Assembly (NCBI RefSeq): GCF_029227915.1
Contig: NC_079889.1
Span: 10,788,001 to 10,852,000, forward strand
DNA from: Hydractinia symbiolongicarpus
Taxonomy: Eukaryota; Cnidaria; Hydrozoa; Anthoathecata; Hydractiniidae
Direction: 5' to 3'
Length of the DNA stretch: 64,000 nt
The position numbers and the translations under genes were made by a program. The notes under the pieces were generated by a model. It was not told the DNA's origin. It did no database searches and saw only the letters and a list, made by a program, of their open reading frames with translations. Below, one piece after another: positions 43,317 to 64,000 of this stretch; within the stretch, counting starts at the first letter, position 1, and each line of letters begins with the position of its first letter.

Positions 43317-45325
43317 TTAAGTCTTCTTTTTTTCACACTTTGATCGATCCCCATCTTGAGTTAGAGACGATGCTTGATGAAATGGATTAAAACATTCATT
43401 TTCAAAATTTATCATATCAGTACTTTCTGTTGAGTCATCATTTGGAACCATTTGTAGTTTCCCCACAGTCACAGAGGAGAGATATTCATCTAATGTTTCT
43501 TCGGTGCAACGAGCAACGAAACGTATAAAAGGTCTCACATCACCTAAATTTGCAGTTTGCAGGTACTCATAGTAATCATAACGTTGTTCTTTACGAATGA
43601 TAACAGGCGGATACCCTGCTCGCATTAAAAATAAATTCATTAATAACCGTGAAGTCCTGCCGTTACCGTCTAAAAACGGATGTATATACACTAACTTGTA
43701 GTGGGCTAATGTCGCTAATTCAATTGGATGTAACAGTTTAATATCAGGTGACATCAGCCATTTTTGAAACGCATCTAAGTATTTGTGCATTTCCATTGGG
43801 CTTGGAGGTACGTGATCTCCAACATACACTTGCGTTTGTCTGTAATAACCCGCATCTAAGGGACTGGAGTAGCCCAAAACACGTTTGTGTATTTGAAGAA
43901 TGTCATCTAAAGAGACTGGAGCATTACTTAACAATGTCATATTTATATATTTTAAAGCAGCGTCCATTCCGAGAACTTCGTTATGTTCTATCACACTTTT
44001 CCCACCAACAGCTATACCCGTTTCAACGATAGATCTTGTCATGGATAACGTCATTGTATTTCCTTCAATTCCGTTACTATGATAAATATGCTTATAATAT
44101 GCTTCCAGCTTAGCCCGTGTTAATGCTGCATTTCCTTCAGGTATTTTCATTAAGGCTTCACGTTTCTGTTCTATGCGCTGGAGCATTTTTAAGTCCATTT
44201 CCCGAACTCTGGGCAAGCATCTTTTTCTGTTTTTATTTGCTTTTAAATGGCCTGGTTCAGAAGCTAATGCCAGGGCATAGTGATGTTCGGCAATAATAAT
44301 ATCTGTCTTTTCAATACCTTCACCATAATAATTTAAAATGTCCGGATGTTTGGGGTTAAGCGATTTACACTGTCGTAAAAGTTTCATAGCTTTATCGATG
44401 TTTCCAATCTTTTTAAAGTGCAGAGCCTTGTGAAGAATTGCACTTACTTCATGTTTTAAAATGAAATCTAAAGGCAGAAAAAATCATAAGAATTTGTTTG
44501 TTGCTAGTGGTTACGAAGGTTGGTTGGGACTAAATGCAACTAATAACAAGACTAAATATGCCGTATTATATGTTTTCAGGCCATAGTCTTGTGAAGAACA
44601 TATTGAGAAAAATAAGGATAGCATTTGTCAAAGAAGTTCAGAACATCGAGGCTGAAACTAAAACACACTATTCTTAAAAAACAGCGTGTATATCCTAGAA
44701 AAGAATTTACATAAACTGTAAAAAGTATTTTTTTTTCGTTGTAACTCTTTTTAACACTACAGACTTTGTGATTCAGTGTTGATGTTGTTATAAAAAACCT
44801 AAACCTAAAACCCAACGTTACGTTACGATCATTTGAAATATATGCACGGCACGTTTGCGCATTGGGAAAGTTGCTGTATGCAATAGACTAAATAGCTAAT
44901 TTGGTATGATGCATTAGAAACTGAACGTTGTGTAAATTTTGTGAAACCTAATGTCTGGTAACCATTTTCCCTGGTGTACTTCTAGCACGGCAGAGCAAGT
45001 ATATTCAGCTAGTATAATATATTTATTTAGTATGCAACTGTCAACATAATAATGCATTTATATATTATAAAAGTCACCACTTACCATTGTCGTTTTTCTG
45101 CAATTCTTTTGTAGGTAGAACGGCCACACTAAAAGATTTCTTGCCTGGTTCAACTAACGTCAACAAAGCTAGTGAAGTTCCATTGGTATTTCCTTGTGTA
45201 CAACTAAACTTAATCCATTGCAAAACTGACAATACATCTCGGTATTCAAACTTCTGCAATACCAAGGCCAGTAAGAAACCAACCAAAACATATCCAAAGT
45301 ATATAAAGCTCGACTTTAAAACCAT
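43317..45325 (-). CDS. FICD: Protein adenylyltransferase FICD (Fic domain, ER)
   Basis: Two exons, 45085-45325 and 43317-44467, give 463 residues, close to the vertebrate length of 458. An N-terminal anchor (about residues 6-24, FIYFGYVLVGFLLALVL) predicts a type II ER membrane protein. Residues about 85-155 form TPR-like helices (SAILHKALHFKKIGNIDKAM). The Fic core motif HPFLDGNGRTSR is at about 343-354 with catalytic His 343. The upstream inhibitory helix motif SNGIEGN keeps its glutamate at about 215. Family members AMPylate the ER chaperone BiP and also remove AMP, with the glutamate switching between the two. All key residues are present, so the enzyme should be functional and autoregulated. 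The C-terminal tail beyond about 425 is variable and polar. Confidence 0.95.
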
Positions 45326-45329
45326 GTTA

Positions 45330-46800
45330 TCAAATCTAAGGTCATTGTCTTTTTAGAACTATAAATATGCATAAAGTTATGTATTACAATGTCAATTTTT
45401 AATGTAATATTGTACAATAACAGGGAATAAGAAAATAACGGTTTCTTTTTTAATTTTTTAGAAACTTGAAGAAAAAATATTAAAAAAAGTAATGTTTTAT
45501 AAAACAACCACAGCCATGCTAACCACATTATTCTGGGGCATTCCTCTTTGTGAGCAACACTAAATTAAATACATTCTCTGTTAGCATTTTCTATTTCATA
45601 AATACTTCGCTGGTTTTAGTATATGGCAATGCTGTGGAAATCACTCCGCCAATGACTTCTATAGCACTTGTGACTTCTATAGCACTTGTTTTATAAATCT
45701 TGATATTGACAAAATAAATGAATTTAAAACAAAATAATTTTTTTCTTTGTTTTGTTTTTTGCACCAGTGTGGTACCTTTCATAGATTTATTTAGCCTAGT
45801 CATTCTAGGGAGTGTGAGTGCGATTTGGGTGAGCTGTTTTTATGTCTTATGGCATGCATTAAATTAAGCAAACGTTATTCCTTATATATTACTCCTTGTT
45901 TTCGTCTGGTAGACGATAGTTTATTTGACAATTTGAATAAAATAGATGAATTCATTCAGTAAGAAAAACATCAGCTAGTACCACTCACTGTTACAAAATA
46001 TCAAACATCTTGAGCTCAAATAATAACCAACTTGACGTACATAACCAATCAACAGCTATTAATACTTCCAGTTCCACACAGTCTTCCACCCGCTCTTCAT
46101 TTTTTTCCGGAGGAATTTTAACAAATGTACATTTAATTTTAATACAAATACTCCACCAGCGAAACAACAAAGAATTGAATTTTAAAACTATTTTGAAATA
46201 TTCAATTTTTAAAAGTTTTATTGTATATTGTTTATTTTTTAACGAGTTGTGGACCGAATGTCTGTGTACGTTCGAAATATAAAGAAAGTTACATGGTTTC
46301 CACCTAAGCCTTGTTTTTGGTAAAGACCCCTGGACTCTAAAACCTTTTATGATTATGAAACTCGCATGGACCTTACTGTGTTGGGTCCATGACATCATGA
46401 TCTTGGTCTATATTTTCCCTTGTAGACCGGCTAAACGGTTAACAAGCCATTAATATAGCAATTTCATCAAAACTTTTCATAGGCATACTTACTTATTTAC
46501 TTAGTTTTGATAGCATTTAAATACAGTATAAATCTGCCCTTCTGTTTGCTGTGAGCCCTAGATGAGGGTTTCATCACGTTTTGTTTCAAATGAAAAGCAC
46601 ACATGAGTTATATCTTATTGTTAATAACGTTTCCTGAGAATTTGAAAGAAATTGATACAATGAAAGTTAAAAAAACTGGAGAAAACATGCTTTCTTCCCT
46701 AACAAACTCTTATAAAAACACGTTTTTTACCTCCTTTCTTCCGATTTTGTAAAACGATGGAGAGCCGTAGGATTGCATGTACAATTGATAGATGTACAAT
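45330..46800. other. Upstream region of FICD
   Basis: AT-rich. A repeated CACTTGTGACTTCTATAGCA block occurs near 45662. Overlapping frames at 45991-46398 on both strands have no domain. No gene supported. Confidence 0.4.
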
Positions 46801-46803
46801 TTG

Positions 46804-47157
46804 TGCTGGCCGTAGATTAGTGGTTATAGCTCTCATACTCTGTGCGGGAGACTGGGGTTCGATTCCTCTTGACAGCGATTCAACATGGGCAAGTGAATGT
46901 TACCATAGCTCCGGGTTAACCCAAGCAATGTGAGGAAAATTGGGGAGATGTACACTGTGTGAGTCGTTGGATGTTGCCGGGAGTTCTCTAGTAGAACGCG
47001 GGCTCTAATTGGGTCTGCGTAGCTTAAAATGAGCATGAAATACTCTAGGAATCCCCATCTAAGCCATGGCCCCTCCTGGAAATAATAAACAGGGTATATC
47101 CCTCAATATTTGTGAGGCTAACCATGTGAAATATGCACTTTTATCTATCTATCATAC
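46804..47157 (+). mobile_element. tRNA-derived SINE, family 1, copy 2 (better preserved)
   Basis: A GTGGCCGTAG-like head with A box TAGATTAGTGG (46813-46823) and a perfect B box GGTTCGATTCC (46856-46866). The body shares AATGTTACCATAG, AATAATAAACAGGGTATA and ATATTTGTGAGGCTA with 5-318. The 3' end is a short (TATC)n run, TTTTATCTATCTATCA. About 350 bp. Confidence 0.82.
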
Positions 47158-47159
47158 AG

Positions 47160-48130
47160 ATACGGATAATCTTTTCTGGTAATGAAAGTTTACAAAAATT
47201 GAACTGAATAAATACAAGGAAGTATAACAAACTATCACAACCAGCAGGGGACCTCATTATCATTACCTATGTCAAGTCATCATTAACGGAGCTCAGGATA
47301 ACAGGACCTGGACCTATCTATCTCTCTATTTTCAGTCAGTATGAGCATAAATTAAATCAATCTGGCTCTGTTGTTGTAGAATAGTTAGTTTTAATAGTTA
47401 TTTATCTATAGGCAAATTAAATAAGAAAGTTAGCTGGCTAGCTAACTATTTAAAAAAGAAAAATTCAGAAAAATACGTCACTTATTCAAAAACATGAGTT
47501 TTCAAAACTAAGGAACAGGATTGAGTCTGAGAAGTGTTTTACACTTGGAAGAGAAGTGTTTTGGAACGGAAAAGAAGTCATTAGGAGGAAAAAAGTGAAG
47601 AGTTTATAAGAAGTAAGAAGAGAAGTAGTGTCGGCCAGCTTAAGGAGAGAAGTGAGGCATTCGTATACCCAAAGGCTCTGATTTATCATTTTAAATTTTG
47701 TAAAAGAAAATAATGAAAAAGGCATTTAACATCCGAGGTTTAAAAAATTTAAAAAAACGATTTAGGTTTGCCAGCGACGCTGGCTACATTTTTGTTTCTT
47801 CCGTATGCAACACATCGTTCTGGTTTGTTTACATGACCATATGAATTTTTTGTTTTGCTGACGTATGTATTTAGAAGTTTTGTGTAAATGTACTCAATTA
47901 AAAATAACTAAAATAAACTGGATTCGTGGACGTACCGACCCTCAATCCTTATATTAGAGGTATTTGCGTTTTACTTTTAGTAAAAGAACATATCAATTTT
48001 AGAAGGCAGTTCCCTTGCATTGCAGGTTGTCTTTTCTTGTTTCACAAGACCGAAAGTCATTGCATGCGATCAGAAGTAGAAAGCTACCAAATCACGGCCA
48101 AGTAAAAAGTAATTTTACATCTTCTACAAA
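47160..48130. other. Upstream region of the GDI gene
   Basis: AT-rich, no gene. Contains several GAAGTGTTTT/GAGAAGTG words near 47535-47650. The GDI promoter is presumably here, but no clear TATA element is distinguishable from background. Confidence 0.45.
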
Positions 48131-50532
48131 ATGGATGAGGAATACGATGTAATTGTTCTTGGTACAGGTCTTACAGAATGTATTTTAAGTGGAATTATGT
48201 CAAAAAGTGGGAAGAAAGTACTGCATATGGACAGAAACAACTATTATGGAGCTGAAAGTGCTTCTATGACCCCTTTACAAGATTTGTACAAATTGTTTGG
48301 TCAATCCTTGGAAACTGACGACAAATATGGAAGAGGAAGGGACTGGAATGTAGACTTGATCCCCAAGTTTATCATGGCACATGGAGAGTTGACAAAGCTT
48401 TTGATACACACTGATGTCACAAGATATTTGGAATTTAAACAAATCGAAGGTAGCTATGTATACAAAAGAGGGGCTAACGTTTTTAAAGTTCCTGCCAGTG
48501 ATAAAGAGGCTCTTGCAACAAGTCTAATGGGAATATTCGAAAAAAGAAGATTCAGAAACTTTTTAGTTTGGGCTATGGCATTAGAGTTTGATAATCCTCA
48601 AACTTTTAATGGGGTAGATCCTGAAAAAACAACCATGGAGGAGGTTTACAAAAAGTTCAAACTAGATCAAAATACAGCTGACTTTACAGGTCATGCAATT
48701 TGTTTATTCACTAATGATTCCTACTTAAAGGAACCATGTAAAGATGCAGTAAAAAGATTAAAGTTGTATTATGATTCACTGTCAAGTTATGGAAAATCCC
48801 CATATTTGTACCCACTTTATGGCTTGGGAGAATTACCACAAGGATTTGCTCGACTAAGTGCTGTGTATGGTGGAACATACATGTTGGACAAGCCAGTTGA
48901 AGAGATTGTGTATGAAGATGGAAAGGTTGTGGGTGTAAAGTCCGGTGGAGAAGTTGCAAAGACAAAAATGGTTATTGCTGATCCATCATATTTTCCTGAT
49001 CGTGTAAAGAAGGTTTCACAAGTTGTGCGAGCTATTTGTCTGTTAAAACACACTGTTGCAAAAGCTGGAAACTCACCATCCTTCCAATTGATTGTGCCTG
49101 CAAACCAAGCTGATAGAAGATCTGGTCTGGATTTTTTACTTTTTTTACGTGTAGTATGGTGAATCTATGTACACCATAATGGTGTACTAAAACAAATTTC
49201 CGTACTAATCAAGGTTTTTGGGGATTTCAGGCAGATTGTAGAAATTAAGTACTATGAAATGTGAAATTTGATATTGCAAAAGCTAATACCTGCTAATAAT
49301 CAAAACCCATGTTTTATATTGAAAATAACATTTTCAATCTTTTATAAAAATTATTGCTTGTTGTATGTATTTCTTTAACACTCCAAAATAGTGTAATACG
49401 TTTGATTGGGAAATTTTATTGATTTTATTGATTTTGAAAATAATAAATTGTGGTCATAGAAGCTTTATTAAAAATTTCCAATTTTCCAATAAAAGATAAT
49501 TGGTCATTTTATGTTTCTTCTTTTAAAAGTTTTTTTCTGTTTAAAGTATATTTCTGTCAATCAAAGGTATTGGAAGTGTGATTTACTCTACTTCTAGATA
49601 TTTATGTTGGTGTTTTGGGCAATCAGAATCAAGTGGCATCAAAAGATTACTACTTAGGGTTTGTTAGTACAACTGTTGAAACAAGTAATCCAGAAGCTGA
49701 GCTTAAACTTGGCCTCGATTTGTTAGAACCCATCGAACACAAATTTGTAACTGTTAAAGATGTTTTCCATCCTACAGATGATGGAAAAGCTTCTCAGGTT
49801 TGTCTTTTGACTTTTTAATTTTATTTAATTTGATTTTGAGATAATTTTTTCAAATGTATACTTGTCTTAGGAAATTTAGCCTGCTAAAATTGCATATCCC
49901 CTAAGTTTATTTTTACAAATACTTCAGGGCATAATGAACAAAGTCTTAATTTTTACTTTAGTTTAGCTCAAATGTCAGCAATGTGAGTGTAAGTGAAATG
50001 CAGATCTTTAGAAAATGTTTTTGTACTAGGCAGTTTTACATACAGTCAGGCAAGAATAAAAATTTTTTCAATCAGAAACCAATCTATAAGAAACCGTTTA
50101 GTTTAGATCAGCCAAATTTTAAGAAAGTTTCTTAAAAAAATGAAAAGGCTAAAAAGATTTTAAACAGAAATTTATACATATGGCAAACACAATATATCAA
50201 GATCATAGTAAGTCTCCTAAAGGCACATATAAAATATTTCAAATTTTCTGAATTTTAAGAAACTCCACAGGCTAAATTAAATGCTTAGGTTTCTTATTAA
50301 AACGTGTATTATGCAACTCTCATATTTGGATAACGTAATTTCATGGCTGAAATAGAATTTTTAATGTAATTTTAACAATGTTGTGGGGTGATTTTAGGTG
50401 TTTGTATCAAGATCTTATGATGCTACCAGCCATTTTGAAACAACTTGTGAAGATATTAAAGATATTTACCAGCGTGTGTTTGGCGAAAAGTTTGATTTCG
50501 AGAAAGTAAAATCTACAGAATTGAATGAATGA
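48131..50532 (+). CDS. GDI2: Rab GDP dissociation inhibitor (GDI)
   Basis: Three exons, 48131-49124, 49598-49797 and 50398-50532, give 442 residues, close to the 445-447 of animal GDIs. It opens with [20 protein letters not shown], the FAD-like GxGxxxx fold of the GDI/REP superfamily, then [20 protein letters not shown]. The middle has [16 protein letters not shown] and [20 protein letters not shown], the conserved Rab-binding and mobile effector regions. The second exon gives [27 protein letters not shown] and the last [20 protein letters not shown] extracts prenylated GDP-Rabs from membranes and keeps them soluble in the cytosol. The first donor (TCTG-GTCTGG) is weak but the frame requires it. 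It cannot be split into the GDI1 or GDI2 type, since vertebrate paralogues arose later. Confidence 0.95.
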
Positions 50533-50569
50533 ACTGGAAAGGTTAATTATTACAACTAGTGCTTGGAAA

Positions 50570-50575
50570 AATAAA
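50570..50575 (+). promoter_or_regulatory. Polyadenylation signal AATAAA of the GDI gene
   Basis: AATAAA 37 bp after the stop codon, with further AATAAATAAATAAAA at about 50627-50641 as an alternative. Confidence 0.55.
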
Positions 50576-50659
50576 ACAATTGATTGAAAATTTAACCATT
50601 TGTTCTAAGACATTTGACCACGTTAAATAATAAATAAATAAAATTATTGTAGTAGCAAA

Positions 50660-52353
50660 TATTTTCTGTGAAGGAGGATTTTTTTATTTTAAAATATTTT
50701 CTTATGTATGTATTTAGAGGGGATTTACGACGAGTACTCCCTGCTATTAGGCTTGTTTAGATTCTTTAAGAAAACGATTTTTTTTCAACCAACTGGTAAA
50801 GATAAAGGCTTATATCTTTTTCTACTGATAAAATCTCCACGTTATCTAAGCAGGCAACCCAGTTGTGTTATCTCTCAAACCATTTAGTATAGATAATTGT
50901 TATAACGGCGCTTCATTATAATTTCAAATTGGGAAATTATGAAATTTAGTTGAAATATATTCTGCATTTCATCTTTCATTTGTCTGACTATTTTGTAATA
51001 AAAAAGCCATGGGTACTAAGTATTGTATTTAAAAACAAGTCGCAGTTTTCATGACTTTTAAAACGTGTCGTTACAATTTGTTAACCTCAAATTTCGATGC
51101 ACGATATTTTTATGAGCACGGTGAACTGCGGAATACAATAGCACGAAGGAGCCAATCGCAAATATGACGTTTTTTCTACCATACGAAAACTGATCGGCTG
51201 ATCTCCATTAAGCGAATTTTGGCCGCTTAGGCTCTAGCGATGCCCATAGGGGTAACGAGATTTATTCTGCAGAAGAATAAAAACCGCTTATAGTCGCTTT
51301 GTTCACTCGGATCTCAAAATTTGCTTAATGCAGAGTCATTGTTAAGGGCATTATTTTTTTACGAGCATAGCAGAATATCGATATTGCATTTGAACGTATT
51401 AGATGCGAAGAGCTCTTGGAATTGAAAAATGAAACATGCGCTGGGAGCAAAGAAAATCAACCTTAAAAACCAGCACGAGAGAAGGGCCAGCTTGTCTGTC
51501 AAGCCAGTTCATAGCTACATAAACAACCCCTAAATCGAACCTGGGAAAGAGGTTGTGTAGGTACAATCAGTTAATGGTTTCTGATAGGCGTAGAAACAAA
51601 ACAGTGTTAAAATCACGGTATATTTACACCTTCACAAAAAGACAAGTACGATAATTAGTGACATGTGCTAACACTTATCCTCCACGGAGGATCCGGGGTC
51701 AGAGCGGGGTCAGACTCTTAACAATTGACTCCTTCCAAAATAGCTGTACGAGTTTCTATATAAACCCCGCATGAAGCTTCAGAACGGCTCTTAGGACTCC
51801 GATTAGTCATGTGATCATTAATTTTCATCAGCCAATTAGATTTCTCACAAACGCTACGCATAAAAACTTTGGCGTAGCGGTAAGCCGCTGAACTTTCTAT
51901 AATTATAATCGCTATCTATAAAATGCTTCTTAGTTTTTCCAAAAAATATGATAAAAACAACGTTACATGATACAATACAAAAATGTTGTAAAAAAAAAAC
52001 TAGTAATGGCTACACACACATTCTTACGTCGCATTTTAAGAGACGAACTCGGTAAAACAAAAATGCCGAATCGGCAAGCAACCTAAAACATGGTTGTTTC
52101 TGAAAGACCTTTCACTGAAGTTTCACTTCATCTTACTTAAATATAAACCTACGTTAGTTCACCATAAATTAAATAAACCCAACAATGTATATACCAAGTT
52201 GTCGTTCAATGACGACGTACGACATTTATGCACGACGTTTGACGAGTCCAGATCTACAAGCGTCCGCGTGTTAAATGACATCGAGCAAAAAACTCAAACA
52301 ACAAAAAAGCACCAATCAGAATTGTTTTGACGGTTCGGTAAAGGGAGGCATGT
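50660..52353. other. Spacer between convergent GDI and NUP210 genes
   Basis: Moderately AT-rich, with no gene. Includes a CCTGGGAAAGAGGTTG variant of the dispersed motif near 51540 and a GGATCCGGGGTCAGAGCGGGGTCAGA direct repeat near 51693-51715. A plus-strand frame at 52094-52330 has no domain. Confidence 0.45.
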
Positions 52354-62424
<10,071 letters not shown>

Positions 62425-62429
62425 CTATA

Positions 62430-62905
62430 CAACAATAGCATAGGTATGGAAAAGTCATAATAGTGAAGTAACACCAACCTACTTTTTCCTTCCATTTACG
62501 AGCAGGACTTATTTGGGAAATGGTATATTATAAGAAATTAGTCTTTGATATAAAGTTTTATTTTAGGGGGAAAATAAAAATTTAATGTCTAGTCTTTATA
62601 TTTATATTATCTTACGCAAAGAAAAGTGAAACTCATTTCTTTATTGATTTTTGATGATTTTTATTTTTATTTCGACTCAATTCATCTCTATAATAATAAC
62701 CGAATTTTTTCTGCTTGTTGGCAATATGGTAGACCAGAGCTGCAGTGTCTTCTTTGATCCTGCGGTGAAGTCGTTTAAAAAGCGGAATTTGATTTATTAT
62801 ATCATAATTTAATTATTTTATTGTACTTATTTAACACCCAATATGTTTAATGTTTCTAAAGAAATAACTGAACATGTATTCTGGCCTTTAAAAAACAAAG
62901 ATTAA
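62430..62905. other. NUP210 intron sequence
   Basis: AT-rich. A TCTCTATAATAATAACCG stretch at about 62684 resembles a Helitron-like 5' end, without the remainder. No exon identified. Confidence 0.4.
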
Positions 62906-62949
62906 AATTCGACTACACCATTTAAATTATGAATCACTGTATGCTTTGT

Positions 62950-63190
62950 GATCTGTTCCGTTGCGGAGTACAACGTGAAGTTCTAGCAATAGCACCATGC
63001 CTGGTAGACAGTTTAACGGAGTTATAGCCATTTTAAAGGAGATATATGTAGAATCCTTTTTCGACCTTTTTGCCTTCAAAAAGTTTTGTATAGGCTCAAT
63101 TAATATATTGTCACGTTTTCTAGCCATATATAAATCTTAAACCCAATATAAGATTTCAGCTACAAACGTAGATTTTGAGAGAGGCTCCTA
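62950..63190 (-). mobile_element. Solo end of the PIF/Harbinger family
   Basis: On minus, ATCTACGTTTGTAGC, AACGTGACAAT and AAAATGGCTATAACTCCGTT, with TGCTAGAACTTC further on, follow the same order as 15470-15270 next to the Harbinger transposase remnant. It therefore carries the flank and start codon region but no recognisable transposase body. Lies in the NUP210 intron upstream of exon 62296-62424. Confidence 0.5.
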
Positions 63191-64000
63191 AATCCAGCTT
63201 GCTAGCTAACCTTATTTATTACACTTCTTTTAGGGGTTTTAATTATTTGATAGAACTTTGTAGCCAACATTATTTATATTGTGTTATCTTCAATTTCATT
63301 TTTAATCAGCTGCACCTGGGGTGGCGGATCCAACAAAATTTTTATATAATCTTTATTATACTAAACGCAGTTAGGTCGCTAGCTACATCTTTTACTGTAA
63401 TATAAACTTTAGCAAAAGTCTGAAGTCTCGATATTTTGTAGACAGACTTAAGGATGTGTTTTTATTTAATCTGACAACTGACAATTTCACAAAAAAGTAT
63501 TCCACAAAATCAAATGTGTTCACCTATACTGATGCACTCCATACACGGCTGTTCAACATAATTTACTATGCGCTCATCTTGGTGTCCCGATATTTCACAG
63601 GAGCTTATTTTACAGAATAAAAAATGACAGGGTAAACCAGGTTATAACCTGTTGATTTATTTTAGCTAAAGCTCTAGGAATGTTATATTTTCTAAAATAT
63701 ATTACACCCCAAATGCTGTATCAGGGTATTGTATACCTTTACTGCAGCTGAATGTAAAGCACAGATAACCTGAACTTAAACCCTCAACTTGGCATTAAAT
63801 GCTCAAGTACTGGTGGCTTATCCTGCTGTTTTGACACCAGGTCTCCCAGCTAGTATTTATAATATTTATGTAAACATGATGTCCCAAATGCGAAATAATG
63901 AAAATGTGTGTACTTTTTTTTAAAATTATAAAAACATGATTTAATTTAAAGAAAAAAACCTAGATTTTGCTCTAGCGTTATAATAACTAAAACAGAATTC
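63191..64000. other. Right end of window, NUP210 intron or upstream sequence
   Basis: No further NUP210 exon could be recognised. The frame at 63175-63405 is noise. Contains a GGTTATAACC palindrome near 63641. Confidence 0.4.

Noticed and set aside
45991-46398. 135-residue minus-strand frame upstream of FICD
   Set aside because: No domain, no splice link, and a competing plus-strand frame of equal quality.
46833-47036. 67-residue minus-strand frame with PSLPHRV end
   Set aside because: Antisense translation of SINE family 1.

Overview
This window is AT-rich nuclear DNA of an animal. Genes have short exons with canonical GT/AG introns, and there is a nuclear tRNA gene and many dispersed repeats. 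The protein families point to a metazoan: Rab GDI, FICD, gp210/NUP210, a GM2-activator-like lipid-binding family, a carbohydrate sulfotransferase and a copper amine oxidase. The repeats (PIF/Harbinger with a Myb/trihelix partner, a Penelope-like element, tRNA-derived SINEs, a recurring CCTGGGGACGAGGTT motif) fit a cnidarian, most likely a hydrozoan. The phylum is an inference from gene style and repeats, not a database result.

Layout. 0-1.5 kb: 5' end of a minus-strand membrane copper amine oxidase. 1.9-20.3 kb: almost gene-free and repeat-dominated, holding broken virus-like ORFs, a dead Penelope-like element, SINE and tRNA-like copies, minisatellites, a foldback element, a decayed THAP plus SWIM-like pair, and a PIF/Harbinger remnant that keeps an intact two-exon Myb-like gene. 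21.3-30 kb: a cluster of three four-exon GM2-activator-like genes, one on plus and two on minus. The third is broken by two stop codons. 34.6-35.9 kb: an intronless Golgi-type sulfotransferase. 36.1-41.9 kb: a six-exon ankyrin-repeat gene on minus. 43.3-45.3 kb: two-exon FICD on minus. 48.1-50.5 kb: three-exon Rab GDI on plus. 52.4-62.4 kb: the last 16 exons of NUP210 on minus, about half the protein, with a tRNA-Gln(TTG) gene inside one of its introns.

I assembled gene models by hand from splice sites and checked that exon lengths sum to intact frames. AOC-like 291 codons so far; GM2A-like A and B 165 aa each; Myb-like 401 aa; ankyrin 364 aa; FICD 463 aa; GDI 442 aa; NUP210 part 943 aa. The genes are housekeeping or tissue genes that share no obvious pathway, except that several act in the secretory system: FICD (ER), sulfotransferase (Golgi), GDI (Rab recycling), GM2A-like (lysosome or secreted) and NUP210 (nuclear envelope). 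There is no operon-like structure. The accessory interest lies in the repeat landscape: non-autonomous Helitron-like elements with a conserved 3' hairpin plus CTAG, three SINE families, several minisatellites of different period (one forming the 3' splice-site region of a NUP210 intron), and side-by-side convergent two-gene mobile elements.
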